A stretch of DNA of 64,000 bases from an uncultured Verrucomicrobiota bacterium (lineage in GTDB: Bacteria; Verrucomicrobiota; Verrucomicrobiia; Opitutales; Opitutaceae): NCBI GenBank assembly GCA_903869675.1, contig CAIQAB010000019.1:17027-81026 (forward strand), written 5' to 3'. The position numbers and the translations under genes were made by a program. This document shows positions 38,121 through 46,564 of this stretch, one piece after another; position 1 is the first letter of the stretch, and every line of letters starts with the position of its first letter. The notes beneath the pieces are model-generated. The model saw only the letters and a list, made by a program, of their open reading frames with translations. It made no database searches and had not been told where the DNA came from.

Positions 38121-40532
38121 GTGACCATCGACCACGCCAACCGCTCCGCCCGCTTCGGCGTCGGCGAATTAGCCGCCTTCGCCCCCGGACCCCGCGCCAC
38201 CCACGATGGCCAGGGCGGACGCTGGCGCATGGAACTGGGCTCACACTGGCATCGCGAACTCCGCGCCGCCGCCGACCCGACAGACGCCCTCCGCCACGAG
38301 GTCCCCGTCCAGGGCGCCCTCGCCCACCGCGGCTGGCTTTTCCACCTCGAGGGCCGTCTCGACCAGCTCCACGCCAACCCCGCCGGTCCACTGATCCGCG
38401 AGATCAAGACCACCCTCGCCCGCCTCCCGCTCGAGGCCGCAGAGCTGCGTGCCGCCCACCCTTCGTATTTTGTCCAGCTAGGGCTCTACCTGCTGCTCCA
38501 CGAAATGGCCGCCCTCACCCCCGCGCCCGCCGGCGAACTCGTTTTTATCGAGGCCGGCACCGGTCTGCAGCAAGTGATCCCGTTCGCTGAAGCCGATCGC
38601 ACCGCCACCCTCGCCCACCTCGACCTCGTAGCGGATTTTCTGGAGGAACGCCGCGCCGCACTCGCCCGCCTGCGCACCCTCGAGTGGCGGCCCGCCTTCG
38701 CCACGCCGCGCCCCGGTCAGGAAACCATCCTCGCTGAACTGGCCAACGCCCTTGCGACCGGGCCCGACGGCGCGCGCCCCTCGCCCGTCGTGCTCGCCGC
38801 CCCCACCGGCTACGGCAAGACCGGCGTGCTGCTCGAAACCGCCTTCGCCGCCCTCCGCGCCGGTCGCGCCGGCCGCGTGCTCTACCTCACCGGCAAATCC
38901 ACCGGCCAACTCCACGTCCTGGCCACCCTCCAAAAGATGCTCGCCGACACCGGCACGGCGCACGATGCGCCCGCCCTCTCCGCGTGGAATCTACGCCCGA
39001 AGCGCGAGCATTGCGTGAACGAGATTTTCCACTGCACCCGCGAGCGCTGCCGCTTCCTGCACGATCTGCCCCGCCGTCATCGCGAGGCCGGCCTCGCTCG
39101 TTTTCACCTCTTCCCCGCCGACGCCCGCGACCTGCCCGCCCTGCGCTCCGCCGGCCTCACTGCACAAGTCTGCCCCTACGAGATCGCCCGCGCCGCCCTG
39201 CCCTCCTGCGCCGTCTGGTTGGGCGACTTCAACTACCTCTTCGCCCCCGCCAACCGCGGCGTATTTATAGATCAACCGACCTGGGATCCCGCCTCCACCC
39301 TGGTTATTATCGATGAGGCCCACCACCTACCCAGCCGCGTCGCCGATGCCCACTCCCACGCGCTCACCGCCGACGAGGTCCACGCCCTGCTCGGTGAGTT
39401 GCCCGATGACACCGCCCGTTCCGTCCGCCGCGCCCTTGAGCAACTCTGGGCCCTGCTCGCCGCCCTACCCAAAGCCGCCGCCCTCGATCTCGATACGGAG
39501 GACGACCTGCTCGCAACCCTGCGCACCGCTCTCGCCATCCTCGAAAAACACCCCGCCGATCCCGCCGCGCTCAGTCCCCCCGCTGCCGAATTGCTCTTCC
39601 GTCTGCCCGCCCTGCTCGCCTTTGCCGAGGACTCCGCGTTGGAAAAACTCCTCTGGTGTCCACAACCGGCCGAGTTGCACCTGACCTGCCTCGACGCCGC
39701 CCCGCGCATCGGCGAACAACTGCGCGCCTTTGCCGGCGTCATCCTCGCCACCGCCACGCCTCCCCCGCCGGAAGTATTCGCAGCCGCCCTCGGCCTCTGT
39801 TCCGAACCCTCCGGCTCATTGGTCATTGGTCATCCGCCCTTGATCACGCTCAGCCCCCCCGCGCCTTGGCGCGATCACGCCTACGACGTCGCCCTAGATC
39901 TGCGAGTGGACACCACTTTCCGCCAGCGCGACCAGCACCTGCCGACCACCGCCGCGACCCTCGCCACTCTGCGCGCCGCCTCCGCCGGGCCGGTCGCGGC
40001 CTTTTTCCCGAGCTACGCCTACGCCGAAAAGATCCTCGCCCGTCTCGAAGCCGATGAGCCCGGCCTGCGCTGCGTGCTCCAGCCCCGCGCCGCCGATCTC
40101 GCCGCGCAGCAGGCCTGGATTGAAGAACACCTCGCGCTCGCCGACGTGCTCGCCTTCGTGCTCGGCGGGAGTTTCGCCGAGGGCATCGACCACCTCGGTG
40201 GCCGCGTCTCGCACGCCCTCGTGGTCGGCCCCGCCCTGCCCGAGGTCAACGCCCTCCAGCGCGCCCGCGAGGCCGCCCTCGCCCGCCGCCTGCCCGCACC
40301 CGAGGCCTTCCGCCGCACCTACCTCGTGCCCGGCCTGCAAAAGGTGAACCAGGCCCTCGGCCGCCTCGTGCGCGCCCCCGGCCAGACCGCGAAGGTGTTG
40401 CTCCACTGCCGCCGTTTCGCCGAGCCTGCCTATGCTTCCCTGCTCGCTCCCGAATACCAGCTCGGCCGCCACGTGCTCAACTCCACCGACCTCACCGCCT
40501 GGCTCGCCACGCCCGGGCCGGGACGCGATTAA
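38121..40532 (+). CDS. PD-(D/E)XK nuclease domain fused to XPD/DinG-like helicase
   Basis: 803 residues from GTG 38121. N-terminal part (1-190) has a RecB-type nuclease pattern: GRLDQ near residue 80, the REIKTT core near 93 and QLGLYLLL near 118. The helicase part begins with Walker A APTGYGKTGVL near 226. Next comes a cysteine cluster (C in KREHC, FHC and RERC near 297-310, and QVC about 40 residues later) that could hold a 4Fe-4S cluster as in XPD/DinG. DEAH is in VIIDEAHHLP near 395, and motif VI region QALGRLVRAPGQ lies near the end. It would unwind and cut DNA in repair. The recO-like gene ends 15 bp upstream, suggesting a shared role. Confidence 0.8.
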   Translation: MTIDHANRSARFGVGELAAFAPGPRATHDGQGGRWRMELGSHWHRELRAAADPTDALRHEVPVQGALAHRGWLFHLEGRLDQLHANPAGPLIREIKTTLARLPLEAAELRAAHPSYFVQLGLYLLLHEMAALTPAPAGELVFIEAGTGLQQVIPFAEADRTATLAHLDLVADFLEERRAALARLRTLEWRPAFATPRPGQETILAELANALATGPDGARPSPVVLAAPTGYGKTGVLLETAFAALRAGRAGRVLYLTGKSTGQLHVLATLQKMLADTGTAHDAPALSAWNLRPKREHCVNEIFHCTRERCRFLHDLPRRHREAGLARFHLFPADARDLPALRSAGLTAQVCPYEIARAALPSCAVWLGDFNYLFAPANRGVFIDQPTWDPASTLVIIDEAHHLPSRVADAHSHALTADEVHALLGELPDDTARSVRRALEQLWALLAALPKAAALDLDTEDDLLATLRTALAILEKHPADPAALSPPAAELLFRLPALLAFAEDSALEKLLWCPQPAELHLTCLDAAPRIGEQLRAFAGVILATATPPPPEVFAAALGLCSEPSGSLVIGHPPLITLSPPAPWRDHAYDVALDLRVDTTFRQRDQHLPTTAATLATLRAASAGPVAAFFPSYAYAEKILARLEADEPGLRCVLQPRAADLAAQQAWIEEHLALADVLAFVLGGSFAEGIDHLGGRVSHALVVGPALPEVNALQRAREAALARRLPAPEAFRRTYLVPGLQKVNQALGRLVRAPGQTAKVLLHCRRFAEPAYASLLAPEYQLGRHVLNSTDLTAWLATPGPGRD

Positions 40533-40603
40533 GCCTGAAATCTCCGTTCCCTCACGACGAGTTTTTGACCTCGCCGCGAAAGCCTCCGATACTCCATCCG
40601 CCC

Positions 40604-41467
40604 ATGAGCCGTTTTCTCCCTCCCACCACCGACGAGGACCACCAACCGGTGACCTGGTATAGGGGCCACCCCGTCTACGCCGCCCACCTCATCGTCGCGG
40701 TGCTGAGCGTGAGCATGGTCGTCACCACCCTGATGCTCGCCTTCGGCGGCCGCGCCTGGCTCGCCTGGCTGGAGTTCACCAGCTCCGAGGTGCTCGCCGG
40801 CCAACTCTGGCGGCCGTTCACCTACGGCTTGGTCAACCCGCCCGGCCTTGGCTTCGTGATCGACATGGTGATGCTGGTTTTCTTCGGCCGCGAGGTGGAG
40901 AAATACCTCGGCCGGCGTGCCTTTCTCCGGCTCTACGTCGCGCTCTACCTGCTCACCCCTGTCCTGCTGACCATCCTCGGTCTATTCGGACCGCGCTTCC
41001 TCTCCGGGCAGACCGGGAGCTTTGCCATCTTCATCGCTTTCGCCGCGCTCTACCCGAATGTGCCGATGTTTTTCAACGTGCTCGCCAAGTGGGTGGCCGG
41101 CATCCTCGTGGCGGTCTACACCTTGGTCGCCTTGAGTAAGCACGACTGGTCCGGCCTGCTCGCGCTCTGGGCCACCACGGGGTTCGCCTTCGCCTACATC
41201 CGCCACGCCCAAGGCCATTTTAATCTGCCCGCGCCGCGACTGCCGGCGCGCCCGGCGCCCCGCCCCGCCGCGAACAATACGCCAGCGGCGGTCCGCCCCG
41301 CCGCCCCCCGCCCCACCGTGCGCGGCGTGCCCCCTCCCGGCCCGGCGGATATCGATGCGCTCCTCGATAAAATCAGTCGCGACGGCATCCAGAGCCTCAC
41401 CCCCGCCGAACGCGCCAAACTCGACGAAGCCCAGGCCCGCCTCGCCAAACGCGGCGCACGCAGCTGA
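40604..41467 (+). CDS. rhomboid-like membrane protein, probable pseudoprotease
   Basis: 287 residues from ATG 40604. Six hydrophobic segments between residues 25 and 200 with the rhomboid loop motif QLWRPFTYGLVNP (67-79) argue for the rhomboid fold. The catalytic GxSG is replaced by GQTG (135-138), and no AHxxG-type His motif occurs in the last helix (LLALWATTGFAFAY). So proteolysis is unlikely. A Pro/Ala-rich linker (210-255) leads to a short C-terminal helical domain (ADIDALLDKISRDGIQSLTP) of the type often annotated DUF6576. It may act in membrane protein handling, like derlins or iRhoms; this is inference. Confidence 0.78.
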   Translation: MSRFLPPTTDEDHQPVTWYRGHPVYAAHLIVAVLSVSMVVTTLMLAFGGRAWLAWLEFTSSEVLAGQLWRPFTYGLVNPPGLGFVIDMVMLVFFGREVEKYLGRRAFLRLYVALYLLTPVLLTILGLFGPRFLSGQTGSFAIFIAFAALYPNVPMFFNVLAKWVAGILVAVYTLVALSKHDWSGLLALWATTGFAFAYIRHAQGHFNLPAPRLPARPAPRPAANNTPAAVRPAAPRPTVRGVPPPGPADIDALLDKISRDGIQSLTPAERAKLDEAQARLAKRGARS

Positions 41468-41517
41468 GCCGGCACCCCGCCCCCAACGTCTGAACGGCGC
41501 GGCGGGAGTCCCGGCTC
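41466..41517. terminator. hairpin spanning the convergent stops of the rhomboid-like gene and cysN
   Basis: GAGCCGG (41466-41472) and CCGGCTC (41511-41517) pair, continued inward by CCCCGCC and GGCGGGA. The stem contains part of both stop codons. It lacks a T run, so termination efficiency is unclear. Confidence 0.45.
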
Positions 41518-42868
41518 AAAGTCCGCCCATGTCGGCAAACTGGCCTGCGGCCGACCGCTCGGCCGGTTCGGGCCAGAGGATCATGCCGGCGCCGACGGTG
41601 GCGTTGGTAAACTCGTCGATCAGGATAAAACTGCCCGTGGTGCGGTTGCGTTTATAAGGATCGGTCATCAGCGGCACAGCGGTGCGCAGGAACACGCGGC
41701 CGATATCGTTCATGCCGATCGCCACGTCCTCGGTTTGCTTGTGCAGGGTATTGATATCCACCTTGTAGCGCACCGCTTTGACCGCGCACTTGGTCTCGCG
41801 GGTGGCGTGACGCAGGATGTATTTACCGGACGGATTTAGCTTTGCGGGAGAGAACCAGCAGATCATCGCCTCGACGTCTTGGGTAACGGCGGGTTGGTTA
41901 TGGGCCTTGGCGAAAAGATCCCCGCGCGAGCTGTCGATCTCGCGGTCGAGCGTCATCACGACGGACATCGGAGCAAAGGCCTCGGTGAGTTCGCCTTCGG
42001 GGCCGTGGATGGACTTGATCACGGCCGGGAGGCCGGAGGGCAGGGAGATGATCTCATCGCCGGGCTTGAAGACGCCGCCCGCAACCCGGCCGGCGAAGCC
42101 CCGGAAATCGTGGTGTGCGTCGTTGTTGGGCCGGATCACGGTCTGGACGGAAAAGCGCGGATCAACGTGGTTGAGGTCGCTGCCGATGTAGACGGTTTCG
42201 AGGGAGTAGAGCAGTGCGCCGCCCTGATACCAAGGGGTGCGAGCCGACTTCTCGACGACGTTGTCGCCATGAAGGGCGGAGATGGGGATGAACTTGATAT
42301 CCGGAATACTCAGGCGGGAGGCGAACTCGGAGTATTGCGCGACGATTTCGTTGAAGCGGGCCTCGGAGAAATCAACCAGGTCCATCTTGTTCACCGCGAC
42401 CACGACGTGCGGAATGCCCAGGAGGGAGGCGATGAAGGAGTGGCGGCAGGTCTGCTCAATCACGCCCTTGCGCGCATCGATCAGAATGATGGCGAGATTG
42501 GCGGTCGAGGCACCCGTCACCATGTTGCGGGTGTATTGGATGTGGCCGGGAGTATCGGCGATGATGAACTTGCGCCGAGGGGTGGCGAAATAGCGGTAGG
42601 CGACGTCGATGGTGATGCCTTGCTCCCGCTCGGCCCGCAGGCCGTCGGTGAGGAGGGCGAGGTTCAGATTCTCCTCGCCGCGCTGCTCGGTGACGCGCTC
42701 GAGGTTTTCGAGGGTGTCCTCAAAGATGGCCTTGGAATCATAAAGCAGGCGACCGATGAGGGTGGACTTGCCGTCGTCCACGGAGCCGGCGGTGGTGAAG
42801 CGCAGGAGATCCATGGAGAGGTAGTGCTCGTCGGTATGAACGTGGGCGGAAACGGCGGAGGCGGACAT
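41516..42868 (-). CDS. cysN: sulfate adenylyltransferase subunit 1 (GTPase)
   Basis: 450 residues, EF-Tu-like GTPase. G1 is GSVDDGKST at 28-36, G3 is DTPGHIQYTRNM, G4 is NKMDLVDF; beta-barrel domains follow. It uses GTP hydrolysis to drive APS formation by the catalytic subunit CysD, encoded upstream across a 164-bp gap that carries GCGAAG-type repeats. It is the stand-alone form, with no fused APS kinase, which is encoded separately by cysC in the same cluster. Confidence 0.96.
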   Translation of the reverse strand: MSASAVSAHVHTDEHYLSMDLLRFTTAGSVDDGKSTLIGRLLYDSKAIFEDTLENLERVTEQRGEENLNLALLTDGLRAEREQGITIDVAYRYFATPRRKFIIADTPGHIQYTRNMVTGASTANLAIILIDARKGVIEQTCRHSFIASLLGIPHVVVAVNKMDLVDFSEARFNEIVAQYSEFASRLSIPDIKFIPISALHGDNVVEKSARTPWYQGGALLYSLETVYIGSDLNHVDPRFSVQTVIRPNNDAHHDFRGFAGRVAGGVFKPGDEIISLPSGLPAVIKSIHGPEGELTEAFAPMSVVMTLDREIDSSRGDLFAKAHNQPAVTQDVEAMICWFSPAKLNPSGKYILRHATRETKCAVKAVRYKVDINTLHKQTEDVAIGMNDIGRVFLRTAVPLMTDPYKRNRTTGSFILIDEFTNATVGAGMILWPEPAERSAAGQFADMGGL

Positions 42869-42887
42869 GGTGATGAAAGAGAGTTCA

Positions 42888-43035
42888 AGCGCGAAGGCGC
42901 TAAGTCGCTAAGATCGGAGACGGGAAGATGACGGATCGAGAGTGAGGAAAGGGGAAGCGGCCGACATCGCGAGGGGCCTTTGGCGGGAAGATCGAACTTC
43001 GCACCTTGGCGTCCTCGCACTTCAAATCCGCTTCA
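42888..43035. repeat. degenerate GCGAAG inverted repeats in the cysD-cysN gap
   Basis: A plus-strand array (CGCGAAGGCGCTAAGTCGC, 42892-42910) and a facing degraded copy (43005-43035; minus strand reads GTGCGAGGACGCCAAGGTGC) bracket the gap. Composition and unit (GCGAAGRC) match the inverted repeat at 10926-11013. Confidence 0.5.
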
Positions 43036-43938
43036 AAAATAACCCGCCTTCTTCCGGTCCTCCATGGCCGACTCGGAGCGTTTATCGTCGGCGCGCGTGC
43101 CGCGCTCGGTCACGCGGGCCGAGGCGACTTCTTGAATGACTTCGCCGAGGGTCGCGGCGGGCGATTCGACCGCGCCGGTGCAGGTGCTGTCGCCGACCGT
43201 GCGGTAGCGCACAATGCGCTCCTCGTAGCTTTCCCCCTCGAGCAGGGTGATGTAGGGCGACTCGGCGAGGAGCACGCCGTTGCGATTAACAACCCGGCGG
43301 GAGTGGCTGAAATAGATGCTCGGGATGCGCAGATTTTCCCGGGCGATATATTGCCATACATCCATCTCGGTCCAGTTGGAGAGCGGGAAAATGCGGAAGT
43401 GTTCGCCCTGATTTTTCCGGCCGTTGAAGAGATTCCACAGCTCCGGGCGCTGGTTCTTCGGATCCCACTGGCCGAACTCATCGCGATGGGAAAAGAACCG
43501 CTCCTTCGCGCGGGCCTTTTCCTCGTCGCGGCGGGCACCGCCGAGGCAGGCGTCGAATTTAAATTCCTCGATGGTATCGAGGAGCGTGATGGTCTGGAGG
43601 CCGTTGCGCGACGGGTTCAGGCCCTTCTCCTCCTGGCAACGTCCGGCCTTGATCGAGTCCTCGACGTGGCGGACGACCAAGCGAGCCCCTATCTCGGCCG
43701 CGAACCAGTCACGATACTCGATGGTTTCGATGAAGTTGTGACCAGTATCAACGTGGACGAGCGGGAACGGGATGCGTGCAGGGGCAAAGGCCTTTTGCGC
43801 GAGTCGGGCCATCACAATGGAGTCTTTACCGCCCGAAAATAACAGTGCCGGGCGCTCGAACTGCGCGGCTACCTCGCGCAGAACAAAGATCGCCTCGTGC
43901 TCAAGCTGGGCCAAGTGGGTCAGATTATAGGAAGACAT
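43033..43938 (-). CDS. cysD: sulfate adenylyltransferase subunit 2
   Basis: 301 residues, N-type ATP pyrophosphatase. The PP-loop is SGGKDS at 35-40; RRDEEKARAKERFFSHRD and QWDPKNQRPELWNL are CysD signatures. It adenylylates sulfate to APS with CysN. It lies second in cysC-cysD-cysN on the minus strand, with 50 bp to cysC and 164 bp to cysN. The cluster gives PAPS; no APS or PAPS reductase gene is visible in this window. Confidence 0.96.
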   Translation of the reverse strand: MSSYNLTHLAQLEHEAIFVLREVAAQFERPALLFSGGKDSIVMARLAQKAFAPARIPFPLVHVDTGHNFIETIEYRDWFAAEIGARLVVRHVEDSIKAGRCQEEKGLNPSRNGLQTITLLDTIEEFKFDACLGGARRDEEKARAKERFFSHRDEFGQWDPKNQRPELWNLFNGRKNQGEHFRIFPLSNWTEMDVWQYIARENLRIPSIYFSHSRRVVNRNGVLLAESPYITLLEGESYEERIVRYRTVGDSTCTGAVESPAATLGEVIQEVASARVTERGTRADDKRSESAMEDRKKAGYF

Positions 43939-43988
43939 TGGGCGGAAAAAGTGGAAAACGAAAAAGCGGAAACGCGGAAATTAATAGC

Positions 43989-44600
43989 CTACAGTTGGAT
44001 GCGGGGAGAAACCGCCGCATGGAGCAGCGCCAGGCAGGCCTCGGGTGAAGCCGCCTCGGTGTCGATCACCAGCGTGTTCGATTCGTGCTCGCCGGGCTCC
44101 TCGAAGGCCGAATCCTTGCCCGTGAACTGCCCCACCCCGCCGGCTGCCGCCTTGGCATAGAGTCCCTTGGGGTCACGCCGGGCGCAGGTCGCGAAGTCCG
44201 CCTTCACGTAGACCGGGAGCAGGTCATCCACCCCGAGGATTTCGCGCGCCAGCGCCCGGTGGGCCCGCAGCGGGGTGATAAAGGAGCAGAGCGTCACCAA
44301 GCCGGCCTGGGCGTGGAGCTTGCCCACCTCGGCGATCCGGCGGATGTTCTCCGTGCGATCCGCCTCGGAAAAACCCAGGCCGCGATTGAGGCCCGTGCGG
44401 ACGTTGTCCCCGTCCAAAAGTTGCGTGGCAAACCCCTCGGCGTGCAGACGCCGTTCGAGAGCGATCGCCAGGGTGCTTTTACCCGAACCGGAAAGACCAA
44501 AAAGCCAGATTACCCGGCCGCGTTGCCCGAGCCGAGCCTCCTTCTCCGTTCGCGGCAAGACGCGATCGAAGATGGGATAAAGATTCTCGGCACTGCTCAT
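43989..44600 (-). CDS. cysC: adenylylsulfate (APS) kinase
   Basis: 203 residues from ATG 44598-44600. P-loop GLSGSGKST at 35-43, DGDNVRTGLNRGLGFSEADR, and the FITPLRAHR and DPKGLYAKA stretches define CysC. It phosphorylates APS to PAPS, the sulfate donor for reduction or for sulfotransferases. First gene of the cysC-cysD-cysN cluster; its promoter should lie in the 78-bp gap upstream (44601-44678), after the amidase gene, though no clear -35/-10 pair was found. Confidence 0.95.
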   Translation of the reverse strand: MSSAENLYPIFDRVLPRTEKEARLGQRGRVIWLFGLSGSGKSTLAIALERRLHAEGFATQLLDGDNVRTGLNRGLGFSEADRTENIRRIAEVGKLHAQAGLVTLCSFITPLRAHRALAREILGVDDLLPVYVKADFATCARRDPKGLYAKAAAGGVGQFTGKDSAFEEPGEHESNTLVIDTEAASPEACLALLHAAVSPRIQL

Positions 44601-44678
44601 TTGTTGAGTAAGTTGGTCAACATCTATAGGAATTAGCCGAAGGCCAAGTGTAAACTCACATGCGACCAACGGGAGTCT

Positions 44679-45746
44679 TTACGGCGCCTTGGTTGGCACC
44701 CCAACGCTGGCGTCATAGGCCTGAACCGCGGCGAAAAGGGCCTCGGCGATGTCCCCGCGGTAATCCGCATTGGCAATCCTGGCCGCCTCGCCGTCGTTTG
44801 AGAGGTAACCAGCCTCGACCAGCACGCCGGGGCAATCGACGAGGCGAAGCACGGCGAAGCGGGCCCGTTTATACCCACGGTCCTCGGACTTTAGTTTGGC
44901 GAGGAGCTGGCGGTGCATGTGGTAGCCGAGCACCGCACTGCGCGCATCGTGGCGATTGCCGGGATACGCGACCTTGTCCTCCGGGCCGGACTTGGCCGAG
45001 GACGTGGAGCGCTGGAACTGCGGAGTCAGCACATAGGTCTCGGTCCCGCGCACATCCGAACCAGCGGCAACAGCGTTGAAATGGATACTGATAAAGAGAT
45101 CGGCCTTGGCATTGTTCGCGAACTCAGCGCGATCCGACAACTCGACGAAACGATCGTCGGTGCGAGTCATGCGCACCTTCCAGGAGCCGTCGGCCAGCAG
45201 GGCCTGAAGTCGTTTGGCGACGTCGAGGGTAAAGGTTTTCTCATTCCACTTGCGGGGCAGGTTGCGGGTGCCCGAGTCGTTGCCCCCGTGGCCTGCGTCG
45301 ATCACGATCGTGCGGATAGGTTTTCGGTCGGTCCGGGACGGCCGGAGAATGGGTAATATCAAACGCTCCAGATCAATCGAAGGGACCACGGGGGCGCCTT
45401 TATATACCTCAACCGACTCGCCGAGGAAAAGACGCAGGCCATTTAACTTCGCCTCGCGCGAGCCCACCGTGAAGACGACCTCGCTCGCGCCCGAGCGGAG
45501 AGTGAGCACGCCGCCGGCGGCGTTGTAGCTCGCCTTGTAGCCAAGTTGAAAAAACTGGGCGCGAGCGTCAGTGTAGCTGACGCCGCCCAGTTTTATGGTG
45601 GCGGGAGAGCGAGTAACCGACTGCCGCACGCTGCCAGCACCCGCCGCGAATAGGTTACCGGCAAAGGGGCCGGAGGCCAGGGCCAGAAAAAACAGGACGA
45701 CGAAAGTCGCCCGGAGCGCGCGCGTAAAAAAACCGAGGGTAGGCAC
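44679..45746 (-). CDS. N-acetylmuramoyl-L-alanine amidase (Amidase_3)
   Basis: 355 residues. A signal peptide (about 1-36) exports it. A small beta-rich N-terminal domain (50-125) resembles copper-amine-oxidase-N or AMIN-like binding modules. The catalytic domain carries the zinc ligands His153 (IDAGHGG), Glu169 (NEKTF) and His222 (ISIHFNA), and catalytic Glu311 (LVEAGYLSN). It cleaves the bond between MurNAc and the peptide stem in the periplasm, typically during cell separation. It follows infC after 47 bp, an unusual neighbour. Confidence 0.92.
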   Translation of the reverse strand: MPTLGFFTRALRATFVVLFFLALASGPFAGNLFAAGAGSVRQSVTRSPATIKLGGVSYTDARAQFFQLGYKASYNAAGGVLTLRSGASEVVFTVGSREAKLNGLRLFLGESVEVYKGAPVVPSIDLERLILPILRPSRTDRKPIRTIVIDAGHGGNDSGTRNLPRKWNEKTFTLDVAKRLQALLADGSWKVRMTRTDDRFVELSDRAEFANNAKADLFISIHFNAVAAGSDVRGTETYVLTPQFQRSTSSAKSGPEDKVAYPGNRHDARSAVLGYHMHRQLLAKLKSEDRGYKRARFAVLRLVDCPGVLVEAGYLSNDGEAARIANADYRGDIAEALFAAVQAYDASVGVPTKAP

Positions 45747-45793
45747 GGGAACCTTGGCGCGGACGTTTACTCGGACGCAGAGGCGGGCCGGGC

Positions 45794-46471
45794 CTACTTC
45801 TGCTCGTCGCCGTCGTCTTCGTCGTGGTCGCCCTTGCCGGTGTCGTCCACCGCCTGCTCGTCCGCATGCATCGCGTATTTACGCTTCCGCTTGTTGGTCG
45901 GGTGCGGCGTGAGCATGACATTGATCTGTTTACCCATCAGCTTGGGCTCGGAGTCGGCGTGGCCCATGCCGGCGAGTTCCTCAAGCGCCCGCTTGATGAC
46001 TTGGAAGCCGATCTCGGTATGCGCCATCTCACGGCCGCGAAACTTGAGGCGGAGCTTTACCTTCGAGCCGTGGTCGAGAAATTCCTCGGCGTGGCGGACC
46101 TTGGTGAGGAAGTCGTTGTTCTCGATGCGCGGAGTAAACTCGATTTCCTTCAACCGGCTCGCCGTGGATTTCACGTGGCTGGTCTTCTTCTGCTCCTCGT
46201 AAATGTATTTGCCGAAGTCCATGATGCGGCAAACCGGCGGAACCGCGTTGGCCGACATCTCAACCAGATCGAGGTTGAATTGCCGGGCCAAGGCCAGCGC
46301 ACGCTCAGTGGGCAGAATGCCCAGTTGCTTGCCTTCGGGGGAAATGACCCGGATCTCAGGGACGCGGATCTTGTCATTGCGCTTGATGTGCGCAAACGGG
46401 TCGTTGTTACGACGGGGATACGGTTGACCGGGGCGACGAGCGCCACCGCCGAAGGGTGCTGAGAGGGCCAT
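45794..46471 (-). CDS. infC: translation initiation factor IF-3
   Basis: 225 residues from ATG 46469-46471; a TTG 36 bp upstream and the rare infC starts were considered, but this ATG gives a normal IF3-N start region. IF3-N covers about 30-100 (NDKIRVPEIRVISPEGKQLG), IF3-C about 108-195 (TSHVKSTASRLKEIEF, then RELKFRG-like LRLKFRGREMAHTE). A hydrophilic acidic tail of about 25 residues follows. IF-3 keeps 30S subunits free and checks the start codon. The rpmI and rplT genes that usually follow infC are absent; an amidase gene follows instead. Confidence 0.94.
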   Translation of the reverse strand: MALSAPFGGGARRPGQPYPRRNNDPFAHIKRNDKIRVPEIRVISPEGKQLGILPTERALALARQFNLDLVEMSANAVPPVCRIMDFGKYIYEEQKKTSHVKSTASRLKEIEFTPRIENNDFLTKVRHAEEFLDHGSKVKLRLKFRGREMAHTEIGFQVIKRALEELAGMGHADSEPKLMGKQINVMLTPHPTNKRKRKYAMHADEQAVDDTGKGDHDEDDGDEQK

Positions 46472-46564
46472 CAATAATTCTGGGTGCGGGTTGCGGAACG
46501 GACCCAAGACACGCCCGTCCCTAGCTTAAACACAACTGGAAAACCACCGCGCCAGCGCGGGACT

